A stretch of DNA of 64,000 nt, from positions 48,085 to 112,084 of the forward strand of contig PNJQ01000002.1 in the NCBI GenBank assembly GCA_013821985.1. Reading direction: 5' to 3'. The notes under the pieces are model-generated. The model worked only from the letters and a program-made list of their open reading frames with translations. It searched no databases and was not told the DNA's origin. Shown here piece by piece: positions 57,771 through 64,000 of the stretch. This DNA comes from Opitutus sp. (GTDB lineage: Bacteria > Verrucomicrobiota > Verrucomicrobiia > Opitutales > Opitutaceae). Numbering within the stretch: the first letter of the stretch is position 1; each line of letters opens with the position of its first letter. Position numbers and translations under genes: made by a program.

Positions 57771-59927
57771 ATGAGCACCCTCGCGCCCGAATCCACTGCC
57801 GCCCACACCGCCAAGACCAACCACCTGCGCCTCACCTACGGCGCCGACGGCATCGCGACGCTCACGCTTGATCGGCAGGGCTCGTCGGCGAACATTTTCG
57901 ACGTCGCGGCGTTGCTCGAACTCGAGTCGCACCTGGCCGACCTCGAAGCACGCGCGGACCTCAAGGGCCTCGTCATCGTGAGCGCGAAGCCGAAGATCTT
58001 CATCGCGGGCGCGGACCTGAATTCGTTCGCCGGCGCCTCGATCGCGCAGCTCGGCAACATCGTCGATATGGGCCACCGCATCTTCACGCGGTTGGAGCGA
58101 CTGCGCGTGCCGTCGGTCGCGGCGATCAACGGGGTATGCCTCGGCGGCGGCTGCGAACTCGCGCTCGCGTGCGACTGGCGGGTCGGTTCGCTCGACAAGT
58201 CCACGAAGATCGGCCTCCCCGAAACCCAACTCGGTATCCTCCCCGCGTGGGGCGGCTCGGTGCGTTTGCCGCGGCTCGTCGGTCTTCCGCAGGCGCTGGC
58301 GGTGATTCTCGCGGGCAAGCAACTCGTCGCGCAGCAGGCGTTGAAGATCGGGCTCGTCGATGACGTCGCGCATCCCGAATACCTCGTCGCCGCCGCGCGG
58401 AAGCAACTCGCCAAGGGCAAACGCCAACTCGGCGATGCGCCCGGCCTCATGAGCTCAGTGGCGCTGCGTCCGATCGTGGCGATGCAGGCGCGCAAAGGTG
58501 TGCTCGCGAAAACGCGCGGTCATTATCCGGCGCCATTGAAGGCACTCGATGTCGCGGTCTCGGCGCTCGGCCAGCCGATCGAAAAGGGACTCGCGCTCGA
58601 GAAGGCGGCGTTTCTCGAACTCGTCCAAACCCCGGCGTGCCGCAGCCTCATGAGCATCTTCTTTCTCCAGGAACGGGCAAAGAAACTGAAGATCGCGGGT
58701 GCCGACGGCGCGGGCGCGAGTCGGCCCGTGAAACGCGTGGCTGTCATCGGCGCAGGCGTCATGGGCGCCGGCATCGCGCAATGGAGCGCGGCACGCGGCT
58801 ACCCCACCATTCTGAAGGATGTCGCGCCGGCTGCGCTCGCGAAGGGCCTCAAGGCGGCGGAGAAAGTTTTCCAGGACGGCGTGAAGAAAAAGAAACTCAC
58901 GCCGGCCGAAGCGACCGCCGGCATGGACCGCATCACGCCGGTCGCGACCGACGTGCCGCTGACGGGCGTCGATCTCGTGATTGAAGCGGCGCTCGAGAAA
59001 CTCGAGGTGAAGCAGGCGATCTTCAAACAGCTCGAGGCGCGCACCGCTCCGCACACCGTGCTCGCGACGAACACGTCCGCGCTGTCGATTGACGCGATCG
59101 CGGGCGGACTTGCGGATCCGGGCCGCGTCGTCGGCATCCATTATTTCAACCCGGTGCATCGGATGCAGCTCGTCGAGATCGTCCGCGGGCCGCGCACGTC
59201 GCTCGCTGCGCTGGAGACGGCGCTGAGTTTTGTGAAGGCGATTGGGAAGCTGCCGGTGCTCGTGAAGGACTCTCCGGGGTTCCTCGTGAATCGTATTCTA
59301 CTTCCTTACATGGTGGAGGCGGTGCGCTTATTCCACGAGGGCGTGTCGGCTCAACGGCTGGACAAAATCATGTTGGATTTCGGCATGCCGATGGGTCCGG
59401 CGCGGTTGAGCGACGAGGTCGGGCTCGACGTCGCGCAACACGTCGCGGTGGATTTGCAGAACCGCTTGCCCAGGCCCGTGCCGATCAACGACACGTTGGA
59501 AAAAATGATCGCGAAAGGCTGGCTCGGCAAAAAGTCCGGCACGGGTTTCTACGTTTTCCCGAGTGAAAAAGGGGCGAAGGAAAGACCGAACGCCGCCGTG
59601 GCGTTTCTCCAAACCGACGGTCTCGGCCGCTCGCAGGACGACGCCACGCTGCTCGACCGGATGGTGCTCGTGATGGTCAACGAGGCCGCGCGTGTGCTTG
59701 AGGAAGGCGTCGTCGAGGCGCCCGAGGACGTGGATTTCGGGATGATTTTTGGCACCGGCTGGGCGCCGTTCCGGGGCGGACCGCTCCGTTACGCGGACGG
59801 CCGCGGCATCGGGGAAATCGTGACCCGGCTGGACGGGTTACAGAAGAGTGTTGCGCCGTATTTCGAGCCCTGTGCGAAATTGCGTGAAATGGCCGCCCAG
59901 CAGGCCAAGTTCTATCCCTCCACTTGA
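57771..59927 (+). CDS. Bifunctional enoyl-CoA hydratase/3-hydroxyacyl-CoA dehydrogenase (FadJ/FadN-like)
   Basis: 718 residues from the ATG at 57771; the frame is open from 57600 through a repeat. The hydratase part has FIAGADLNSFAG (oxyanion hole), GVCLGGGCELALACDWRV and GLPETQLGILPAWGG (both catalytic Glu). The dehydrogenase part begins near residue 325 with VAVIGAGVMGAGIAQWSAARG. HYFNPVHRMQLVEIVRG holds the catalytic His, and SPGFLVNRILLPYMVEA and GMPMGPARLSDEVGLDVAQHV follow. Reactions: hydration of enoyl-CoA and oxidation to 3-ketoacyl-CoA. Confidence 0.94.
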   Translation: MSTLAPESTAAHTAKTNHLRLTYGADGIATLTLDRQGSSANIFDVAALLELESHLADLEARADLKGLVIVSAKPKIFIAGADLNSFAGASIAQLGNIVDMGHRIFTRLERLRVPSVAAINGVCLGGGCELALACDWRVGSLDKSTKIGLPETQLGILPAWGGSVRLPRLVGLPQALAVILAGKQLVAQQALKIGLVDDVAHPEYLVAAARKQLAKGKRQLGDAPGLMSSVALRPIVAMQARKGVLAKTRGHYPAPLKALDVAVSALGQPIEKGLALEKAAFLELVQTPACRSLMSIFFLQERAKKLKIAGADGAGASRPVKRVAVIGAGVMGAGIAQWSAARGYPTILKDVAPAALAKGLKAAEKVFQDGVKKKKLTPAEATAGMDRITPVATDVPLTGVDLVIEAALEKLEVKQAIFKQLEARTAPHTVLATNTSALSIDAIAGGLADPGRVVGIHYFNPVHRMQLVEIVRGPRTSLAALETALSFVKAIGKLPVLVKDSPGFLVNRILLPYMVEAVRLFHEGVSAQRLDKIMLDFGMPMGPARLSDEVGLDVAQHVAVDLQNRLPRPVPINDTLEKMIAKGWLGKKSGTGFYVFPSEKGAKERPNAAVAFLQTDGLGRSQDDATLLDRMVLVMVNEAARVLEEGVVEAPEDVDFGMIFGTGWAPFRGGPLRYADGRGIGEIVTRLDGLQKSVAPYFEPCAKLREMAAQQAKFYPST

Positions 59928-59932
59928 TTCGC

Positions 59933-60880
59933 ATGCCTCACGCACTCGTCATCGCCGAACACGACCAAGGACAGTTGAAGCTCGCCAGCTTCGCCGCCGC
60001 CGCCTTTGCGCAGCAGGCCGCCGGGTCGTTTGATTTTCTTCTGCTTGGTGCCGGAGTCGGCGCCACGGCCGAAGCCCTCCGCAAAGCCGGCGCGAAAACC
60101 GTGCTCGTCGCCGACGACGCCGAACTCGCGCAGCCGCTGGCCGACCGTTACGCGCAAGTCATCGCCGACGTGGTGAAGGCGCACGGCGCCACGCTCGTCG
60201 TCGCGGCGGTTTCGACGTTCGCGAAGGACGTGCTTCCGCGCGCCGCCGCGCTCGTCGATGCCGCAATGGTGAGCGATGTCATCGGTTGGGAAAATGGGGC
60301 GTTCCGCCGCGTGATGTTTGCCGGCAATGTGATTGCGACCGTCGAACTCGAGGGCGACATCAAGTTCGTCACGGTGCGCAGCGCGGCGTTCGCCGCCGGC
60401 GCGCCGACCGATACAGCGTCGCCCGTCGAATCCATCGCGGTCGAGGCGGGCCAGCTCGCGAAGTTTTCCACGTTTGTGAGCCGCGAGGTGAAAAAATCCG
60501 CGCGGCCCGACGCCACCGAGGCGCGCATCATCGTGTCGGGTGGTCGCGCGCTGAAGAACGCCGAGGATTTCGAACGCCTCGTGGGCGGTCTCGCCGACAC
60601 GCTCGGCGCGGCAGTCGGTTCGTCGCGCGCGCTGGTCGATTCGGGCATTACGGCGAATTCGCTGCAGATCGGCCAGACCGGCAAGATCGTGGCGCCGGAG
60701 CTCTACATCGCCGTTGGCATCTCCGGTGCGATCCAGCACATGGCCGGCATGAAGGACACGAAGGTCATCGCCGCGATCAACAAGGACGCCGAAGCGCCGA
60801 TCTTCGAGGTCGCCGACTACGGCCTCGTGGCGGACGTTTACGAAGCCGTGCCGGAAATGATTCAGAAGCTGAAGAAGTGA
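59933..60880 (+). CDS. etfA: Electron transfer flavoprotein alpha subunit
   Basis: 315 residues from the ATG at 59933, six bases after the FadJ-like stop; a TTG at 59924 is less likely. The N-terminal half ([26 protein letters not shown]) and C-terminal FAD domain ([75 protein letters not shown]) are typical. It accepts electrons from acyl-CoA dehydrogenases together with EtfB. No etfB is found in the window; it may be elsewhere, which is unusual. Confidence 0.95.
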   Translation: MPHALVIAEHDQGQLKLASFAAAAFAQQAAGSFDFLLLGAGVGATAEALRKAGAKTVLVADDAELAQPLADRYAQVIADVVKAHGATLVVAAVSTFAKDVLPRAAALVDAAMVSDVIGWENGAFRRVMFAGNVIATVELEGDIKFVTVRSAAFAAGAPTDTASPVESIAVEAGQLAKFSTFVSREVKKSARPDATEARIIVSGGRALKNAEDFERLVGGLADTLGAAVGSSRALVDSGITANSLQIGQTGKIVAPELYIAVGISGAIQHMAGMKDTKVIAAINKDAEAPIFEVADYGLVADVYEAVPEMIQKLKK

Positions 60881-60910
60881 TAACGCGAGGCACAGCGAAC
60901 GCATGTGTAG

Positions 60911-60931
60911 GGGCGCGGCTTGACCGCGCCC
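60911..60931 (+). repeat. REP-like hairpin
   Basis: GGGCGCGG-CTTGA-CCGCGCCC, preceded by TGTGTAG, in the 124-base gap between etfA and the membrane oxidoreductase. It resembles the other GTAG-flanked elements of this region. Confidence 0.65.
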
Positions 60932-61004
60932 GCCATGCGCCGACGGGATCGCTCGGGCGCAGACAAGCTGCGCTCCGACGCTCGGACTTCGACCATTCTG
61001 CCGC

Positions 61005-62297
61005 ATGACTCCCACTCGCGAGACCTTCGGCAACATTCCGCTGTCGTCGCAGCTCGCGTTCTACGCGCTCGCCGCGGCGAGCATGGCGATTTTTGCGTGG
61101 GGCTTTTATCGCCGCTGGAAACTCTGGCAGCTCGGCACGCCGATCGGCGCGCGCCAGTTGCTCGTCGGCAACCTGAAGGCGATCTGGAACAACATTCGTC
61201 CGAGCGCGCGCCGGGTGGTCGTGGATGCCGGTTGGCAAAAACGCGTGGTCGGCCACGGCGTTGGCACGTTCGCGCACATCAGCATGTATGTGGGCTTCAT
61301 GGCGCTGTTCGTCGGCACCGTGTTGCTCGAGGCGGACAACATTCTCTCCGCGATTTCGAAGAACCTGAAATTTCACCAAGGCACCTACTACATCGTCTAT
61401 GAATTCACGCTCGATGTGCTCGGCCTGCTTTTCATCCTCGGGACGATTTTCTTCATCGCCCGGCGCCTGCGCAAGCCGCCGGCCCTCGGTCACCGCGGCA
61501 CGGATTGGTATGTGCTGCTGTCGTTTCTCGCGCTCGGTGTGACGGGTTACCTGGTCGAGGCGCTGCGCATCCTCTGGCAGCAACCCACCGGCATCGGCGC
61601 GAACTGCTCGCCCGTCGGGTTGTGGCTCGCGGGGTTCTTCGGCAATCTCACGGAAGCGGATGCGCGCAGCTCACACTTCGCGGTGTGGTGGATCCATGCG
61701 TTCCTCGTGTTCGCGTTCATCGCCACGATCCCGTTCACGCGGCTGTTCCACTTTGTCGCGGGGCCGATGAACATTTTCTTCTCCAAGGTCGTGCTCGGCC
61801 AGATGCCGCCCGTGACGATGGAGGAAGTCGAAGCGACCGGCCGCGTCGGTCCCGCGGACATCCGGCATTTCAATCAGCAACAACTCCTCAGCCTCGACGC
61901 CTGCATGGAATGCGGTCGCTGCGAGGAAGTTTGCCCGGCCACTGCCACCGCCAAGCCGCTTTCACCGAAGCGCGTCGTGCAGGACCTGAAGGTCGCGATG
62001 GAAAAAACGGCGCAGGCGCTCGCCGCCGGCAAGGAAGCCGACGTCCCGCCGCTGCACGGCGTGACAATCGCGCCCGAGACGCTGTGGAGCTGCACCGCGT
62101 GCAGCGCGTGCGTGAACACCTGCCCCGTGCGCATCGACCAGCTCACCTTCATCCTCACGATGCGCCGCCACCTCGTGGCCGAAGGCGCGCTCAGCGGCAC
62201 CGCCGCGGTGGCGCTGCGCCGCATGCAATCGAACGCCAACCCCTGGGGCCTGCCCGCCTCCGAGCGCACGAATTGGACCGACCCGCTCAACAAATGA
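61005..62297 (+). CDS. Membrane Fe-S subunit of split EtfD-type ETF:quinone oxidoreductase
   Basis: 430 residues. The N-terminal half has about five membrane helices (SQLAFYALAAASMAIFAWGFY, VGTFAHISMYVGFMALFVGTVLL, FTLDVLGLLFILGTIFFIA, WYVLLSFLALGVTGYLVEAL, WWIHAFLVFAFIATIPF) with histidines positioned for haem b, as in nitrate-reductase gamma-like domains. The C-terminal half has two 4Fe-4S motifs: CMECGRCEEVCPA and CTACSACVNTCPV. In EtfD/EMO proteins these parts and the CCG domains are one chain; here the CCG part is the next gene. Role: ETF electrons to menaquinone. Confidence 0.82.
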   Translation: MTPTRETFGNIPLSSQLAFYALAAASMAIFAWGFYRRWKLWQLGTPIGARQLLVGNLKAIWNNIRPSARRVVVDAGWQKRVVGHGVGTFAHISMYVGFMALFVGTVLLEADNILSAISKNLKFHQGTYYIVYEFTLDVLGLLFILGTIFFIARRLRKPPALGHRGTDWYVLLSFLALGVTGYLVEALRILWQQPTGIGANCSPVGLWLAGFFGNLTEADARSSHFAVWWIHAFLVFAFIATIPFTRLFHFVAGPMNIFFSKVVLGQMPPVTMEEVEATGRVGPADIRHFNQQQLLSLDACMECGRCEEVCPATATAKPLSPKRVVQDLKVAMEKTAQALAAGKEADVPPLHGVTIAPETLWSCTACSACVNTCPVRIDQLTFILTMRRHLVAEGALSGTAAVALRRMQSNANPWGLPASERTNWTDPLNK

Positions 62298-62325
62298 TCT
62301 ACGCTGCCCTCAATCGCCGCGCGTT

Positions 62326-62382
62326 GGTAGCCCGCGACCTCCGGGCGCGGGTTCTTCCCGTCCTCGGAGAGGCCGGGCTACC
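62326..62382 (+). repeat. REP-like element
   Basis: GGTAGCCCG (62326-62334) and CGGGCTACC (62374-62382) are inverse outer arms. An inner hairpin CCCGCG-ACCTCCGGG-CGCGGG lies at 62331-62351. It separates the two parts of the split oxidoreductase by 99 bases. Confidence 0.7.
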
Positions 62383-62396
62383 CCGCTTCGAATAAC

Positions 62397-63230
62397 ATGA
62401 CCACGCCCTCCGAGCTCCCCGCCGCGCCGACCGTGAAGGAGAATCCGTCCTTCGACATTCTCTATTGGGTGGGTTGCGCGGCGTCCTACGACCGTCGAGC
62501 CCAACGGGTCGCGCGCGCGATGGTGCGTCTGCTTAAACACGCGGGCGTCAATTTCGCCATCCTCGGCAAGGAGGAGAAATGCACCGGCGACTCCGCGCGC
62601 CGCCTCGGCGACGAATTTCTTTTCCAGGAACTCGCGACCGCCAACATCGAGACGCTGAACCGTTATAACGTGAAGCGCATCGTCGCGCATTGCCCGCATT
62701 GCGTGAACGCGCTGCTCAAAGACTACGTGCAGTTCGGCGGCACCTACGAAGTCGTGCATCACACGCAGCTCCTCGCCGATCTGATTCGCGCGGGCAAACT
62801 TCCCGCGGTCGCCGGAGCGAGCGTGCCCGAGACCGGTCCGGTGACTTATCACGACCCGTGTTATCTCGCGCGCGCAAACGGCATCCACGAAGCGCCGCGC
62901 GAAGTGCTGCAGACCGCGCTCGGCGGCAAGTCCCTCTGCGAAATGAAGCGCAACCGCACCAACACGCATTGTTGTGGCGCGGGCGGCGGCCGCATGTGGA
63001 TGGAAGAGGAGCCGAAGCACCGCGTCTCGACCGACCGTGCCGCGCAAGCGCTCGAGACCGGCGCCAAGACGGTCGCGACCGGCTGCCCATTCTGCCTGAC
63101 GATGATGACCGACGGCGTCGCCGCGAACGGCGCGGAAGCGCGCGTCCTCGACATCGCCGAGCTGCTCGTCGAGCGCCTCGGCCTCAATCCGCCCGCGCCA
63201 GCGGCGGCTCCCGCCGCGACTCCTGTTTAA
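62397..63230 (+). CDS. CCG-domain Fe-S protein, second part of split EtfD-type oxidoreductase
   Basis: 277 residues. Two cysteine-rich CCG domains of the heterodisulfide-reductase/GlpC type are visible: GCAASYDRRAQRVARAMVRLLKHAGVNFAILGKEEKCTGDSARRLGDE (about 22-72) and HDPCYLARANG with NRTNTHCCGAGGGRMWMEE (about 155-205). RIVAHCPHCVNALLKDY adds further cysteines. Such domains bind noncubane 4Fe-4S clusters. The C-terminus is Pro/Ala-rich. It follows the membrane subunit and precedes an acyl-CoA dehydrogenase, as expected of an electron path from fatty-acid oxidation. Confidence 0.85.
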   Translation: MTTPSELPAAPTVKENPSFDILYWVGCAASYDRRAQRVARAMVRLLKHAGVNFAILGKEEKCTGDSARRLGDEFLFQELATANIETLNRYNVKRIVAHCPHCVNALLKDYVQFGGTYEVVHHTQLLADLIRAGKLPAVAGASVPETGPVTYHDPCYLARANGIHEAPREVLQTALGGKSLCEMKRNRTNTHCCGAGGGRMWMEEEPKHRVSTDRAAQALETGAKTVATGCPFCLTMMTDGVAANGAEARVLDIAELLVERLGLNPPAPAAAPAATPV

Positions 63231-63253
63231 CGAAACCTCAACTCCCGACTCCC

Positions 63254-64000
63254 ATGGTCGAACAACAAAACCTCCCCGCGCATCTCACCGGTGGCAGTTT
63301 TCTTTTCAACGAGACCAAGCCTGATCTCGTTTTCACACCCGAAGACCTCGGCAGCGACGAACGCGAAATGGCCGCCACGGCCGAGAAGTTCATGGACAAG
63401 GAAGTCTTCCCGCAGCTCGAGGCACTCGAGCATCGCGAGGACGGACTCGCGGTGAAATACTTCCGCCAGGCGGCCGAACTCGGCCTGCTCAGCCTCGAGG
63501 TGCCGGAGGAATTCGGCGGCCTCGGGGTCGGCAAAGTCGCGGCGCTCGGCGTCGCGGAGCAACTGAGCCGCCTCGCCGGCTTCGGCATCACGTGCGGCGC
63601 GCACAGCGGCATCGGCACGGGCCCGATCACGTTCTTCGGCACGACCGAGCAGAAATCGCGTTACCTCCCCAAACTCGCGACCGGCGAGTGGATGGCCGCG
63701 TATTGTTTGAGCGAGGCCGGCTCCGGTTCGGACGCGCTCGGCATGAAAACGAAGGCCGTGCTCTCGCCCGACCAGCAGCACTACATCCTCAACGGCGCGA
63801 AAATGTGGATCACCAACGCCGCATGGGCGGACGTATTCATCATTTTTGCGAAAGTCGATGGCGAGCATGTCACCGCGTTCATCGTCGAAAAATCCTTCGC
63901 CGGTGTCTCGACCGGCCGCGAAGAGCACAAGCTCGGCCTCAAGACCTCATCGACGCGCCGCGTCGTGCTCGAGGACGTGAAGGTGCCCGTGGCCAACGTG
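63254..64000 (+). CDS. Acyl-CoA dehydrogenase (FadE-like), 3' truncated by window end
   Basis: 249 codons are visible. DLGSDEREMAATAEKFMDKEVFPQLEALEHREDGLAVKYFRQAAELGLLSLEVPEEFGGLG is the N-terminal helical domain. AYCLSEAGSGSDALGMKTKAVLSPDQQHYILNGAKMWITNAAWADVFIIFAKVD is the FAD/substrate middle domain. The start resembles FadE proteins of about 590 residues found next to fadN and fadA in other bacteria. It begins 23 bases after the CCG gene and is part of the same degradation operon. Confidence 0.92.
   Translation, partial: MVEQQNLPAHLTGGSFLFNETKPDLVFTPEDLGSDEREMAATAEKFMDKEVFPQLEALEHREDGLAVKYFRQAAELGLLSLEVPEEFGGLGVGKVAALGVAEQLSRLAGFGITCGAHSGIGTGPITFFGTTEQKSRYLPKLATGEWMAAYCLSEAGSGSDALGMKTKAVLSPDQQHYILNGAKMWITNAAWADVFIIFAKVDGEHVTAFIVEKSFAGVSTGREEHKLGLKTSSTRRVVLEDVKVPVANV

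Noticed and set aside
1..64000. CRISPR array or insertion sequence
   Set aside because: No regularly spaced direct repeats and no transposase with terminal inverted repeats were seen. The palindromes found are single REP-like units.

Overview
The window is high-GC bacterial DNA. Gene content suggests a Verrucomicrobiota member, most likely Opitutaceae-like. The clues are an exosortase-type exopolysaccharide (EPS) locus, bacillithiol genes, a DUF2911 protein, a secreted PIG-L deacetylase and many REP-like intergenic palindromes. This placement is inference; no rRNA gene is present.

Region 1 (1-31093) is one long plus-strand cell-surface polysaccharide locus. It opens with a truncated GbsR/MarR-type regulator and a scar zone: a gmd pseudogene beside an intact gmd-like gene, then a cupin fragment fused to a broken second copy of the regulator. 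A nonulosonic-acid block follows (pseB-like, RmlD-like reductase, neuB/pseI-like, an NTF2-like protein, pseG-like, a CMP transferase and a capsule-type glycosyltransferase). It has no PseC or PseH. Next come an acetyltransferase, a flippase, three GT4 enzymes, an O-antigen ligase/polymerase, wecB and wecC (UDP-ManNAcA), a heparinase II/III lyase, another GT4, two separate initiating phosphoglycosyltransferases, a methyltransferase, FemAB-like, ATP-grasp and HAD proteins, an orphan EpsI, and a PglE-like and PglF-like pair. Many neighbours overlap by 1-8 bases, so the locus is probably translationally coupled.

Region 2 (about 31.1-39.46 kb) looks like an integrated mobile element next to the 3' end of the tmRNA gene (ssrA, minus strand, 39462-39820). 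It carries a tyrosine integrase beside ssrA, a second short tyrosine recombinase coupled to an AAA+ ATPase, small DNA-binding-like proteins, a relaxase-like ORF whose reading frame appears to switch, a coiled-coil miniprotein and a DUF1173-like plasmid protein.

Region 3 (39.9-48.4 kb, minus strand) holds a bacillithiol-type operon (compact bshC-like, bshB, bshA, then a CPXCG protein), a sodium:solute symporter with a 51-residue membrane partner, a large secreted PIG-L deacetylase and a DUF2911/TPR lipoprotein-like or periplasmic protein.

Region 4 (48.6-64.0 kb) is fatty-acid degradation. It has two acyl-CoA dehydrogenases (the second runs off the window), a CAP-domain protein, a minus-strand thioesterase/SDR/ScfR-type regulator operon, and a divergent plus-strand operon with an acyl-CoA ligase-like gene, thiolase, FadJ-like fusion, etfA and a split EtfD-type membrane Fe-S oxidoreductase that would pass electrons from ETF to quinone. 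The shared divergent promoter region contains TTTGCGAA-like boxes suited to the ScfR regulator. REP-like hairpins fill most intergenic gaps from 47 kb on.
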